This document shows positions 8,454 through 18,322 of a DNA stretch of 43,572 nucleotides, in pieces. Source of the DNA: an uncultured Saprospiraceae bacterium (GTDB lineage Bacteria; Bacteroidota; Bacteroidia; Chitinophagales; Saprospiraceae); the NCBI GenBank assembly GCA_938015435.1, contig CALLPN010000027.1:1-43572 (forward strand). Reading direction: 5' to 3'. The notes beneath the pieces were generated by a model. The model made no database searches and was not told the origin of the DNA. It saw only the letters and a program-made list of their open reading frames with translations. How positions within the stretch are numbered: position 1 is the stretch's first letter; the number at the start of each line of letters is the position of its first letter. Position numbers and translations under genes: made by a program.

Positions 8454-10847
8454 TTATGGCTTTATTACCTTCGTAACAGAGCTGTATCTATCTTCTGATC
8501 TGAGTTGAACCAGATACATACCTGAGTTCCACGCTTTAGTATTGATAGATTCGGAAGAGGTATATCTTTGATTGATTAATACTCTTCCCAATAGATCTGT
8601 AATGATAAGTTGCGACTCTTCATTATCAATAGCTTCGATAATTAATTGATCTTCGAAAGGATTTGGTGCTGCCGTAAATATCCAATTAGGATCTATTTCT
8701 ATTGTGTTTTCTACAATATCAGTTATAGCTTTAAATTTATCTATGCCAGCTTCAACTATATTACCTTCTCTTTCATCACTTGCACGTACTCTCATATACA
8801 TGTTCTCAGTAAATGTGATATCCGTTTCATTTATGTTAAATGATTGAGGCGTCCATTCTGGGCTTCTTTCTGTTTCAGTATGGATTAATATTTCATCTGT
8901 TCCATTGCCGATAAATACAAATAATGAATCGTCTAAAGGAGTATTAGGATTACCTCCAATATAAAACCAAGAATCAAAGGTGATAGTATAAATGGAAGCA
9001 TTGGTCCAATTCATATCTGGTGATTGTATAGTTGTAAATCCATTGTCGATATCATCTTGAGTCCAAGTTACTCCTGGTGCATTACCTGTCACGAATGCAA
9101 ATTCACCAATATCATCTGATGAATCATTTCCTGGATTAATAGTCTGACCAGATACTGTAGTGGCATTAGGTATACCTCTAAACCATACACCTGCAGATGC
9201 ATCACCATCAATATTCCAACCTAAGTTTGCAAAAAAGTCATCTTCATATCCTTCTGTAAGAGTAAGTGTAACCACGTCAGTACCACCATCAAAAAAGTAA
9301 TCTACCAATTCTGTTCCCTGGTATCCCCATTTTGCAGATTGGAATATATAAGTTTCATTTGCTCTAACACCTAACGTAGCATTACCACTAGCATCTGTTG
9401 AAACCTCATTCATAAGATTATTGGTATCACTAGATATATATACCTTAGCATCCTCTATTGGTGATCCATTTACATCTACGACATTTACGTTGAGTATACT
9501 TTGATTTAGTTCTACATCGAGTATTGTTACTTCACCGCTTACTAAAGTCGCCATAGCCATAGCTATCTCATAGTTAGGGTGTTCTATTCTTACTGGAAAC
9601 GTACCTTGCTCTGCTTGTCCAGTTTTATAGTTTCCTGCAGGATTACTTGTTTTTCTATTGAGAGCACTTTCCAAAATCGTTATAGTCGAATTTACAATAG
9701 GAAGTCCTGTGGCCGCATTTGTAATTTTTCCTTCTAGGTAACTTGCTCTTATGAATTCTATATCCAAGACATATAATCCACTGTTAATATCACTAGCTAG
9801 CATTTTACCACTTGGAAAAAATGGATAAGCCCCCCAACATCCAAAGAAATCTCCATCTTGGCCTGACCAAGTATCATACTTTGCAACTTCTACCAAATTA
9901 TCTGGCTTATTAGCATCTATCACTTTTAATCCATCGGTATACCAGCTCGTAACTAGGTAGCCATTGAGATAATGAGTATTGTGTGGTATTACTCCTCTTC
10001 CTTCGGTATCCAGTGGGCGATAGCTATCTATCTTTTGGATATCTTGAGGGTCAGATATATCGAAGGCATCTACATAGGCATTAGCTCTTTCGTCCGTCGT
10101 AAATAGATAATTACCATCATCAGATAACCATGCATTATGAGTAAAATCAAATGATGTCGCAGCTCCATTAATAAATTCAGGATTAGATCTATCTCGAATG
10201 TCATACATGGAAAAAATGCCATTAAATACATCGGAAGTATACATAATTGAATCTTTGACATATACATCGTGACTATATCTGTCGTTTGTCGCTCCCACAT
10301 ATGCAGGATTATCTTTGTCTGCAAGATCAAGAATGATTACACCTCCTTCACCTAAGTTACATCCAGCTAAGTAAGCATATCCATCTTCGTCTATGTAGAT
10401 GTTATGGCAGCTTCCTAGTTGCTCATTTCCTTGTCCTACATTATAAGTTTCTCTTTCAAATTCAAAAGTAATATTGTCAGGAGCCTCACTCATATCTATG
10501 ATCAATAGACCATCAAAATTATTGTTTTGTTGGGTATTGTCAGCAGTTACATATATGTGGTCTTCCCAGACTTTCATATCTCTCCAGATCGTAGTCGTGC
10601 CTTCTATCGCTGCTCTTTGAATTGGGTTTTCATAATCTTCCAAGGACCAAATGTAGGTATGTGAAGCTCCTCCCATGATTGCATATTCTAATCCATTTTC
10701 ATCAGTATATCCCCAAACGTCATTTCCATCCTCTCCACCTGGCAGTTCGATATGTGCCAAAAGGGTAGTGTTAATCGGATTGGGATCAGGCTGTGCTTGA
10801 ATACAAACTGAAATTATGGATAGCATTGCGAGTAATAATATTCTCAT
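8454..10847 (-). CDS. choice-of-anchor B (LVIVD) secreted protein with T9SS sorting domain
   Basis: A 797-residue exported protein. Signal peptide at residues 1-18 (ends IQAQ). Residues about 30-365 hold the LVIVD-type beta-propeller typical of 'choice-of-anchor B' proteins (for example GLKVIDANKPDNLVEVAKYDTW and GVIPHNTHYLNGYLVTSWY). Residues about 370-450 form a carboxypeptidase-regulatory-like domain (LEGKITNAATGLPIVNSTI), followed by a second such domain and a jelly-roll-like region (about 540-710). The C-terminus is a T9SS type A sorting domain: APNPFEDQLII ... LLGRVL ... WNSGMYLVQL ... KVIKP. It should be exported through Sec and T9SS and anchored or released at the surface. Monocistronic, with its own terminator. 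Molecular target unknown. Confidence 0.88.
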   Translation of the reverse strand: MRILLLAMLSIISVCIQAQPDPNPINTTLLAHIELPGGEDGNDVWGYTDENGLEYAIMGGASHTYIWSLEDYENPIQRAAIEGTTTIWRDMKVWEDHIYVTADNTQQNNNFDGLLIIDMSEAPDNITFEFERETYNVGQGNEQLGSCHNIYIDEDGYAYLAGCNLGEGGVIILDLADKDNPAYVGATNDRYSHDVYVKDSIMYTSDVFNGIFSMYDIRDRSNPEFINGAATSFDFTHNAWLSDDGNYLFTTDERANAYVDAFDISDPQDIQKIDSYRPLDTEGRGVIPHNTHYLNGYLVTSWYTDGLKVIDANKPDNLVEVAKYDTWSGQDGDFFGCWGAYPFFPSGKMLASDINSGLYVLDIEFIRASYLEGKITNAATGLPIVNSTITILESALNRKTSNPAGNYKTGQAEQGTFPVRIEHPNYEIAMAMATLVSGEVTILDVELNQSILNVNVVDVNGSPIEDAKVYISSDTNNLMNEVSTDASGNATLGVRANETYIFQSAKWGYQGTELVDYFFDGGTDVVTLTLTEGYEDDFFANLGWNIDGDASAGVWFRGIPNATTVSGQTINPGNDSSDDIGEFAFVTGNAPGVTWTQDDIDNGFTTIQSPDMNWTNASIYTITFDSWFYIGGNPNTPLDDSLFVFIGNGTDEILIHTETERSPEWTPQSFNINETDITFTENMYMRVRASDEREGNIVEAGIDKFKAITDIVENTIEIDPNWIFTAAPNPFEDQLIIEAIDNEESQLIITDLLGRVLINQRYTSSESINTKAWNSGMYLVQLRSEDRYSSVTKVIKP

Positions 10848-11064
10848 ATTTATTTAGTTGTTGCTGTTTACTTGTAAGTATTTATTCTTAGATCCTTTGG
10901 TTGTACAGGACCTCTGATTTTTTCTGCTTTCATTTCAAAGGTAACTATCTCATCAGATAAGACCCATAAATTCAATTGATGATGTTGCTAATAACTTAGT
11001 GAAGACAATTTTTAGTATTCTGCCTTCGGTTCTAAATTCAATTTCAGAAATTATCAATTATCCA

Positions 11065-11490
11065 TTACAGGTCCACTATCATTGTCGTCAGACGGCTCGT
11101 ACAGATCAATTTACCTTCATCATCATGAATCTCGGTATTCCAGACTTGGAGTCTCCGTCCGATTTTGATAGGCTTAGTAGTGGCATAGACATAGCCACTT
11201 TTTGCCGATCTTAGATGATTGGCATTGATTTCGATTCCAACGATACTTTGTTTGGACATGTCTTCGATGATCAAGACTCCAGCTACACTACCCATCGTCT
11301 CAGATAATGCTGCAGATGCACCACCATGAAGCAGGCCCATGGGTTGTTTAGTTCGTTGATCTACAGGCATTTTAGCTTTGATATAATCAGATCCTACTTC
11401 GGTAAATTCTATTCCAAGATGTTCGGGTAGGCTTCCTTTGCCGATGTCATTGAGTGCTTCTAGCGTAGGATTAGTTTTCCAAATTGACAT
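11065..11490 (-). CDS. hotdog-fold acyl-CoA thioesterase (PaaI/MenI-like)
   Basis: A 141-residue single hotdog domain. The PaaI-type motif GLLHGGASAALSETMGS (about residues 52-68) supplies the HGG turn and the catalytic Glu, and the strands GIEINANHLRSAKSGYVYATTKPIKIGRRLQVW follow as in YdiI/MenI-like enzymes. The likely reaction is hydrolysis of an aryl- or acyl-CoA thioester, for instance 1,4-dihydroxy-2-naphthoyl-CoA in menaquinone synthesis; no men genes are in view to settle it. It is 5 bp downstream of miaA on the same strand and probably cotranscribed. Confidence 0.85.
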   Translation of the reverse strand: MSIWKTNPTLEALNDIGKGSLPEHLGIEFTEVGSDYIKAKMPVDQRTKQPMGLLHGGASAALSETMGSVAGVLIIEDMSKQSIVGIEINANHLRSAKSGYVYATTKPIKIGRRLQVWNTEIHDDEGKLICTSRLTTMIVDL

Positions 11491-11495
11491 AGTTG

Positions 11496-12416
11496 TTATT
11501 TTTGAATAATAGATTGATCAACGAATGCTACAATATCTTCTTGATGATCAGGGTGGAAACTGTTCCAATCGCCATACTTCCTAAACCATGTCATCTGTCT
11601 CTTAGCATATCTGCGAGTATGACGTTGGATTAACTCCACTGCGGCGACTATATCTATATCACCAGAGATATGTCTCATAAGCTCATTATAACCTACCGTT
11701 TGGAGTGATTTGAGGTCTCTGTGGTCATACAGACTTCGAGCTTCAGCTAGCAAACCACTTCTCATCATAGTATGCACACGGTCATTTATACGTTCATATA
11801 ATTCTTCTCTCTCTCGATTGAGTAATATCGGAATCATATTATAAGGTAGGCCATGTTTCTCTTGCTGTTGGAAACTTGTAAATGTTTCTCCAGTTTCATG
11901 GATTACAGATAGCGCTCTCACAAGACGTGCAGGATTATGTATATCTACTTTGGCGTAATACTCAGGATCGGTTTCTTCCAATTCATGCTGAAGCATCTCG
12001 ATGCCTCCGATACGTAATGTTTCTTCCAGATCGGTAACAATCTCTTCACTCACAGAAGGATAACTGTTGAGTCCAGCTCGGATGGCGTGTATATACATAC
12101 CCGTGCCACCTGTAAGTACAGCTACATCATGACTCTCAAAGTATGTAGCCAGTGCTTCGGTGATCTCATTGTGATAGTCTCCGACACTATAACCATCGTG
12201 TATAGACCGATTATCGATGAAGTGGTGCTTAATCTTAGTAAGTTCCTCTTTATTAGGCTTTGCAGTACCAACACTCATCTCTCTATATATCTGCCGACTG
12301 TCTGCCGAAAATATCTCTGCATTATACTTGGTTGCCAGCTCAAATGAGAGTGCAGTCTTGCCTACAGCAGTAGGTCCTGCTATGATGATTATATATTTTT
12401 CTTTGTCTTGACTCAA
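11496..12416 (-). CDS. miaA: tRNA dimethylallyltransferase
   Basis: A 306-residue MiaA. The P-loop GPTAVGKT (about residues 14-21), SADSRQIYREM, GGTGMYI, and the C-terminal RRYAKRQMTWFRK segment are all present and the length is normal for the family. MiaA transfers a dimethylallyl group to N6 of A37 in tRNAs reading UNN codons. The start is TTG at 12416: it gives the usual short N-terminal extension before the P-loop, and no in-frame ATG or GTG exists just upstream. Divergent from the acyltransferase gene at 12512; the thioesterase gene follows after 5 bp. Confidence 0.93.
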   Translation of the reverse strand: MSQDKEKYIIIIAGPTAVGKTALSFELATKYNAEIFSADSRQIYREMSVGTAKPNKEELTKIKHHFIDNRSIHDGYSVGDYHNEITEALATYFESHDVAVLTGGTGMYIHAIRAGLNSYPSVSEEIVTDLEETLRIGGIEMLQHELEETDPEYYAKVDIHNPARLVRALSVIHETGETFTSFQQQEKHGLPYNMIPILLNREREELYERINDRVHTMMRSGLLAEARSLYDHRDLKSLQTVGYNELMRHISGDIDIVAAVELIQRHTRRYAKRQMTWFRKYGDWNSFHPDHQEDIVAFVDQSIIQK

Positions 12417-12511
12417 AAGTGATACATTTGGAGGGTAAAGATATATTGGATTATATAGTTCTTGGCGAATATTCCGATCTATATCTCATTTCGTGATAAA
12501 GAGCATAGAAT

Positions 12512-13774
12512 ATGATATACGCTTTCTTGAAAGTGTGGACAAATTGGGTTGTCAGAATCTTCTTTAGAAAGATCAACACTAAAGGCATCGAGAATGTGCC
12601 TAAGGATAGAGCTTTATTGATTGCATCCAATCACCCTAATGGTTTCGTTGAGCCTATAACTATGGCATGTTTATTCCCAAGGCCCTTGCACTTTTTGGTA
12701 CGTGGAGATGTATTCGAAAAGAAAGGCGCTAGATTTTGGATGGAACAAACCAATCAAATTCCAATTTTTAGATTTAAAGATGGATTTGAAAACCTCAGAA
12801 AGAATAATAAGAGTATTGAGATTTCTCTTAAGAAGCTTCAGGATGGACAATCAATATTGATATTTGTAGAAGGTGGCACTAAAGCACAGAAAAGGTTAAG
12901 GCCACTTCAAAAAGGATTGTCAAGAATCGCTTTCCAAGTATTAGAGAAAGATGCTAGCCTTAAATTAGATATACTTCCAGTAGGGCTCAATTATTTCGAT
13001 AATAGAAAATTTAGATCAGAGTCGATCCTAAGTGTAGGTGAACCGATGTCAGCCAATGTTTATTTCGAAAAATATAAGGATGATGTAAATCTTGGGATAC
13101 GTACTTTGACCACAGATATCACTGGAGAGATAAAGAAAAATGTGATTCATCTAAATGATCTTAAAGATACAGATTTACTTAATAATCTATTGCTGCTCCG
13201 AAAAGTAGTGCAGGATCATAGTACTATACCTACAGTAAGCGTAGACCTTCACAGTCTGTCTGCGGATATGGCGATAGCTAATGAAATCAATTTAAAACAG
13301 GAAAAGGAGAAAAAAGATTGGTTCGCTAAATCTAAATCTATAATAGATAGATATGGACATAAAGCATTGGTTAATAGATATCATAGTAGCAATTCCAAAT
13401 TGGTAAATTTGTTACTAATCATTGCATTGGCTATTCCTGCTTTGGTAGGTTTAGTGATTAATGCGATTCCATTCTTTGGAGCTTACTTTCTTGCCAATGC
13501 CACAGCTAAAAAATCTATTTTCTATATGTCTATTTGGCTTTCTGGATTTTCAGTATTCAGCACAGTGTTTTATTTTATTGCTATAGTAGTGTCTTGTTTA
13601 ATATTTGGATTGCCAGGACTGTTAATCTTACTAGGCGTTCCATTATTTAAGATGACAATGATTTGGTTAGATAGATGGAATGAATTTGGATCTCAGATGA
13701 GATTGGGAAGCAAGGAAAAAAATGCTTTTTCGGATATACAAGAACTATTCAAAGAATTAAACTTGAAGTTATGA
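12512..13774 (+). CDS. PlsC-like lysophospholipid/glycerol-phosphate acyltransferase with C-terminal membrane segments
   Basis: A 420-residue membrane-associated acyltransferase. The acyltransferase block runs from about residue 30 to 200: SNHPNGFVEP (catalytic His41), RGDVFE, PIFRFKDGFENL and FVEGGTKAQKRLRPLQKG. Relatives in Bacteroidota usually read NHPN(S/A)FLDA and F(S/P)EG, so the Asp that should pair with His41 is Glu47 here and motif III is FVEG (118-121). Two long hydrophobic regions near residues 305-335 and 350-390 anchor it in the membrane. Probable role: acyl transfer to a glycerophospholipid or other lipid precursor. Its stop overlaps the next start (ATGA), so translation of the asparaginase gene is probably coupled. 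Confidence 0.8.
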   Translation: MIYAFLKVWTNWVVRIFFRKINTKGIENVPKDRALLIASNHPNGFVEPITMACLFPRPLHFLVRGDVFEKKGARFWMEQTNQIPIFRFKDGFENLRKNNKSIEISLKKLQDGQSILIFVEGGTKAQKRLRPLQKGLSRIAFQVLEKDASLKLDILPVGLNYFDNRKFRSESILSVGEPMSANVYFEKYKDDVNLGIRTLTTDITGEIKKNVIHLNDLKDTDLLNNLLLLRKVVQDHSTIPTVSVDLHSLSADMAIANEINLKQEKEKKDWFAKSKSIIDRYGHKALVNRYHSSNSKLVNLLLIIALAIPALVGLVINAIPFFGAYFLANATAKKSIFYMSIWLSGFSVFSTVFYFIAIVVSCLIFGLPGLLILLGVPLFKMTMIWLDRWNEFGSQMRLGSKEKNAFSDIQELFKELNLKL

Positions 13775-14805
13775 TTCGCATGTATCTATGTATTACAGTT
13801 TGCCTATTGATTTTTTCTTGTAAGCGTACTGTTGACCAGGTACAACCTACTCAGGAATCCGATCTAAATACTCCAGAGTATGCTATCGTAATCCACGGTG
13901 GCGCAGGTACAATCGTCAGAGAAAACATGACTGCCGAAAAAGATTCTAGCTATCGAGCAATATTGAATTTAGCTTTGGATACCGGAGAAAAAATATTAGA
14001 ATCAGGTGGATCCTCTTTAGACGCAGTAGAGGCTACAATTCATATTATGGAAGATAGTCCATTGTTTAATGCTGGAAAAGGAGCAGTATTTACTCATGAT
14101 GGAAAGAATGCACACGACGCATCTATCATGGTAGGATCTAATCAGATGGCAGGAGCATCTACAGGTACTAGTAATGTAAAGCATCCGATTTCCCTCGCCA
14201 GAGCAATCATGGAAAAAAGTAAGCATGTGATGATGGCTGGTATAGGTGCAGAATCATTCGCAGCAGAAGTCGGATTAGAGCAAGTAGATCCAAAATATTT
14301 TTATACGGAAAGAAGATGGAATAGCTTACAGCGAATCCTCCAAAAAGAAGAGGCTGATATCAAATTTTCGGCCGATGATGTGGATAAAAAGCATGGAACA
14401 GTAGGTTGTGTAGCATTGGATAAGTCAGGTACAATTACAGCAGGAACTTCTACAGGTGGTATGACCAATAAGAGATACGATAGGATAGGAGACAGCCCAG
14501 TAATCGGAGCGGGTACTTTTGCAGATAATGCTACTTGCGGTGTGTCAGCAACTGGGCATGGAGAATACTTTATAAGGTATACCGTAGCAAGAGACATTGC
14601 GGCTATGATGGAGTATGGCGACTATACCTTAGAAGAAGCGTCCCAAATAATCATCAACAAAAAGCTACTTGAAAAAGGAGGTACTGGTGGTGTTGTAGCC
14701 TTAGATAAAAATGGAAACATCTCTATGCCATTCAACACTGCAGGAATGTATCGAGGTTGGAGAAAACCAGGTGAAAGCTATGTTGGGATTTATAAAGAAG
14801 AGTAA
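13771..14805 (+). CDS. isoaspartyl peptidase / type 2 L-asparaginase, lipoprotein
   Basis: A 344-residue N-terminal-nucleophile hydrolase of the plant-type asparaginase family. The signal region ends LLIFSCKR, a lipobox with Cys17, so the enzyme is predicted to be a lipoprotein in the envelope. AIVIHGGAGTI (near residue 40) starts the mature domain. The autoproteolysis site is HGTVGCVALD with nucleophile Thr210; substrate-binding GTSTGGM, RIGDSPVIGAGTFAD and TGHGE follow, all intact. It hydrolyses beta-aspartyl dipeptides and/or asparagine. The start overlaps the acyltransferase stop by 4 bp. Confidence 0.92.
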   Translation: MIRMYLCITVCLLIFSCKRTVDQVQPTQESDLNTPEYAIVIHGGAGTIVRENMTAEKDSSYRAILNLALDTGEKILESGGSSLDAVEATIHIMEDSPLFNAGKGAVFTHDGKNAHDASIMVGSNQMAGASTGTSNVKHPISLARAIMEKSKHVMMAGIGAESFAAEVGLEQVDPKYFYTERRWNSLQRILQKEEADIKFSADDVDKKHGTVGCVALDKSGTITAGTSTGGMTNKRYDRIGDSPVIGAGTFADNATCGVSATGHGEYFIRYTVARDIAAMMEYGDYTLEEASQIIINKKLLEKGGTGGVVALDKNGNISMPFNTAGMYRGWRKPGESYVGIYKEE

Positions 14806-14912
14806 GGACAAATTGAATCTTAATTTGTAATACTTTCTCAGGATACACATCAAAAGATCTTTCGTGATATAAGAAGAGATCGAATCAATTATTCAATAGG
14901 ACAAAAAAAAGC

Positions 14913-14932
14913 CACTAACCTTTCGGTTAGCA
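14913..14932 (-). terminator. intrinsic terminator downstream of pruA
   Basis: On the minus strand the sequence reads CTAACC, a GAAA tetraloop, GGTTAG, then TGGC and eight T (plus-strand A run 14903-14910). The stem can extend by a GC pair across a 2-nt internal loop. It lies about 135 bases past the pruA stop, the only minus-strand gene that could use it. Confidence 0.75.
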
Positions 14933-15065
14933 GCAAGTCTTCAATTGGGTATTTGACACAAAAGTAAGGTTTTGATCATAAACCGCAATAGTTTAATTTG
15001 ATTATTTCTCGTAATATCAATAGTATAGAAGCGTAAGTTTCCTAAACCTCCTTACAATATCAATA

Positions 15066-16697
15066 TTACTTCTCTCCTAAGAAAGGATATTTGTAATCTC
15101 TCGCAGGTACGAAGTTCTCCTTCGTTGTACGTGCAGATACCCAACGGAATAGGTTGAGGATAGATCCTGCCTTATCGTTGGTTCCTGATGCTCTAGCTCC
15201 ACCAAACGGCTGCTGACCTACAACTGCGCCTGTTGGCTTATCATTGATATAGTAGTTTCCTGCTGCATTTCGAAGTGCGTAGTTAGCTTCTAGTACCGCT
15301 GCTCTGTCATTAGAGAATATCGCTCCGGTAAGTGCATATGGTGATGTTTCATCCACTAACTTAAGCATCTTAGACCAATCTTTGTCTTCGTACACATATA
15401 CAGTAAGTACAGGGCCAAACAGCTCTGTATGCATGGTAGTATACTTAGGATCGCTTGCTTCTATGACAGTAGGCTCGATAAAGTATCCTTTTGACTTAGA
15501 GAATTTACCTCCCATGATCACTTTGGCTCCTTTATCTTTTTTTACTGCTTTGATGTATCCAGTAATTTTGTCGAAAGCCTTCTCATCGATAACTGCATTC
15601 ACATAGTTAGTGAAGTCTTCTACCGTTCCAGTTTTGATCGTCTTAAGATCTGCAGCCATTTTTTTCTTTATGCCTGACCATAGAGACTTAGGTACATATG
15701 CTCTAGATGATGCACTACATTTTTGACCTTGGAATTCGAATGATCCTCTGACCATTGCGGTAGCTACTTCGATAGCATCAGCAGATGGGTGAGCTACGAT
15801 GAAATCTTTACCTCCAGTTTCTCCAACTACACGTGGATAACTCTTATACTTCGGTAGGTTGTTACCAATAGTCTTCCATAGATGATTGAATACTCCAGAA
15901 CTTCCTGTAAAGTGAAGCCCTGCGAATTCGTGGTGATTGAAGATCACATCTCCAGCTGTAGGTCCATCGACATATACGATGTTGATTACTCCCGGTGGAA
16001 GACCTGCTTCTTCAAACATTTCCATGATTACCTCTGCAGAATAGATCTGAGTCTCACTTGGCTTCCAAACGATTACATTACCTAACATAGCTGGTGCCGC
16101 ACAAAGGTTGGCAGCTATAGATGTAAAATTGAATGGTGTCAATGCGAAGATAAATCCTTCTAAAGGTCTGTATTCTAAAGTGTTCCATATGCCATCAACG
16201 CTTTCTGGTTGCATCGCATACATGTCAGTCATGTACTGTACATTATAACGGAAAAAATCTGCCATTTCACATACTGCATCGATCTCCGCTTGGAAGATAT
16301 TCTTAGATTGACCCAACATAGTTGCGGCATTCATACGCGCACGGTATGGTCCACAAAGCAGATCGGCAGCTCTTAAGAATATTGCAGCTCTATCTTGCCA
16401 TGGCGTGTTAGCCCAAGCCTCTTTCGCTGATAATGCTGCTTTGATCGCATCATTGACATGCTTCTTAGTCCCTTTATTATAATGGCCAAGTGTATGCTTG
16501 ATCTCATGAGGAGGATGTATTGCTACTTTAGTTTTAGTAGTAATTCTCTTTCCACCGATGAACATTGGGATGTCTCTCTTCTCTTTTTTGAGTTTTTTGA
16601 GCATCGCCTTTACTTCCTTCTTTTCCGCAGATTTGGGAGCATAGCTTTTTACTGGCTCGTTCTTAGGAACAGGAGGAGTTAGAAATGAATTTGACAT
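15066..16697 (-). CDS. pruA: 1-pyrroline-5-carboxylate dehydrogenase (L-glutamate gamma-semialdehyde dehydrogenase)
   Basis: A 543-residue aldehyde dehydrogenase of the long P5CDH type. Landmarks: FIGGKRITT and HTLGHYNKGT near the N-terminus, the NAD-binding ALTPFNFTSIAAN (near residue 180), VVGETGGKDF with the general base Glu near 294, and the nucleophile in GQKCSASSRAYVP near Cys327; the C-terminus has QQPFGGARASGTNDKAG, typical of P5CDH. It oxidises glutamate semialdehyde to glutamate in proline and arginine catabolism. No proline dehydrogenase gene is adjacent. Monocistronic with its own terminator. Confidence 0.93.
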   Translation of the reverse strand: MSNSFLTPPVPKNEPVKSYAPKSAEKKEVKAMLKKLKKEKRDIPMFIGGKRITTKTKVAIHPPHEIKHTLGHYNKGTKKHVNDAIKAALSAKEAWANTPWQDRAAIFLRAADLLCGPYRARMNAATMLGQSKNIFQAEIDAVCEMADFFRYNVQYMTDMYAMQPESVDGIWNTLEYRPLEGFIFALTPFNFTSIAANLCAAPAMLGNVIVWKPSETQIYSAEVIMEMFEEAGLPPGVINIVYVDGPTAGDVIFNHHEFAGLHFTGSSGVFNHLWKTIGNNLPKYKSYPRVVGETGGKDFIVAHPSADAIEVATAMVRGSFEFQGQKCSASSRAYVPKSLWSGIKKKMAADLKTIKTGTVEDFTNYVNAVIDEKAFDKITGYIKAVKKDKGAKVIMGGKFSKSKGYFIEPTVIEASDPKYTTMHTELFGPVLTVYVYEDKDWSKMLKLVDETSPYALTGAIFSNDRAAVLEANYALRNAAGNYYINDKPTGAVVGQQPFGGARASGTNDKAGSILNLFRWVSARTTKENFVPARDYKYPFLGEK

Positions 16698-16816
16698 ATT
16701 GATATTTGTATCTGATTAGTAAGTGTATTGTTATATTCTAACTGTAAAGACAAATGTAAACAGGAATTGTTGGATGTTTAAGGAATATGTGGCCATTGTC
16801 AGTTTAGTACCATTTT

Positions 16817-18316
16817 TTATTTAAGGACACCTAAACGAAGGTTTTGATATCTGCGATCGAAGCCAACAAAATAGATTTCTTCGCCTATCGCCTTTATTCC
16901 TTCAATTCCTATATGAATTTCACCTTTAGGCGTAAGCCTATTTGATTTTACCACACCATTTTGATCAAATGATATTCCAACGATAATATTGTTTTTGGTT
17001 GGAAATTTGACTCCTTTAGGTTTTTTCTTAAATGTCTCTGTTGCGTTGTCCTTATGTCTATTCATAAACATGATAGCACCATCGGAGCTATAAAAAGTAT
17101 GCACTCCTTCTAAAAGGCTGAAGTTACTTATAGTCACATTTCTACTAATTCGTTCTGACCAAAGATATATACCTTGAGAGTTAAACGCATCAACGACAAC
17201 ATCTTTAAATTTCATTTCGGTACTACCAAATACGACACCTTTAGATTTAGTATCTGTTAAATGAGATACACTGAGTATTAAGTCCTCAGAGCAATGGACA
17301 AGCGCTGTTGAATATGTATACTTATTAAGTTTGTCTTTTCCATTAAGAAGTGCTTTTGAAGAGTGTAATTCATCTACGGTTATTTTTCCTGTGGAGTCTA
17401 TTTTTTTAAAAACAATTTTTTCTGCTCCCTTATCGTGCTTTTGCTCGATCAATGCAGAAAAATAGATGTTTCCCATTTTGTCTTGAGTGATTACAGTAGA
17501 TTTATAAAAACCTTCGGATGCTAGTATTTCGGTATCCACGCTTGTACCATCCTCATAATAATGTTGAAGGATGAATTTATAATTAGGTTTGTCATCCTTT
17601 TTTTCTTTGTCTTTCTTTCCGTTATATTGTTTGATTACAACGACTGCACTTCCATCATCTTTTACAATTATATCTTCAACTATTTTAAGTTGCTTACTGT
17701 TGTCTAACCTAAACTGAAAAGAATGGATTGTTGAATAATTGTCTTTTGGATCGAGTATGTTTACATTATAAGATTCCTTCTTTTTTTTCTTTTTTTCAAT
17801 CTTCGCTAATGCTCTAAGATCATTATTCGAAGAACTATAAAGTTGTAAAGAGTTGTCGTCTTTAAATAAAGGCGTATTCTCAAAGCCTGGAATCTTAATA
17901 GAATATACGCCACTAAAATTGTCTAAATCAGTAATTAATTCCACTTTCGAATCTTTTATCTGATGAACTTGCAGGATTGTCTTTTTTTTCTTCTCGTAGT
18001 TAACCGAAAGTATTTTCATTGAACCGTCAGAATGCATGTCCAAAGCAACATTCTTTCTACCGAACGTCTTTTTAATATCAATTTCTTCTACAATCTTTTT
18101 GTATTTCTTGTCAAACCCAAGAAGTTTTTGTTCGTAACTAGCTCCCATCTTCGTCTGTTTCGTGCAGGAAACATATATAAGATCATCAGATTCTCCAACT
18201 AATGTAAATATCCCACCTTCATCCTGTGTTGGTCCCCAAGCTATTTTTGTTTGTGAAAATCCAAATACTGCTGTTAGTAATATGATTGCTACTGCTAATA
18301 CACTTGTCTTTTTCAT
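16817..18316 (-). CDS. secreted protein of unknown function
   Basis: A 499-residue protein not assigned to a family. It has a clear signal peptide (residues 1-21, ending FGFSQ) and no T9SS sorting domain, so it is probably periplasmic or outer-membrane associated. The rest is beta-rich, with short repeated blocks of hydrophobic strands separated by lysine-rich turns (EKKKKTILQVHQIKDSKVEL, KKKKKESYNVNILD), which suggests a beta-propeller or similar repeat fold. It starts 6 bp after the coaD stop on the same strand, so the two are probably one transcript; this says nothing firm about function. Confidence 0.75.
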   Translation of the reverse strand: MKKTSVLAVAIILLTAVFGFSQTKIAWGPTQDEGGIFTLVGESDDLIYVSCTKQTKMGASYEQKLLGFDKKYKKIVEEIDIKKTFGRKNVALDMHSDGSMKILSVNYEKKKKTILQVHQIKDSKVELITDLDNFSGVYSIKIPGFENTPLFKDDNSLQLYSSSNNDLRALAKIEKKKKKKESYNVNILDPKDNYSTIHSFQFRLDNSKQLKIVEDIIVKDDGSAVVVIKQYNGKKDKEKKDDKPNYKFILQHYYEDGTSVDTEILASEGFYKSTVITQDKMGNIYFSALIEQKHDKGAEKIVFKKIDSTGKITVDELHSSKALLNGKDKLNKYTYSTALVHCSEDLILSVSHLTDTKSKGVVFGSTEMKFKDVVVDAFNSQGIYLWSERISRNVTISNFSLLEGVHTFYSSDGAIMFMNRHKDNATETFKKKPKGVKFPTKNNIIVGISFDQNGVVKSNRLTPKGEIHIGIEGIKAIGEEIYFVGFDRRYQNLRLGVLK

Positions 18317-18322
18317 TCTAAT

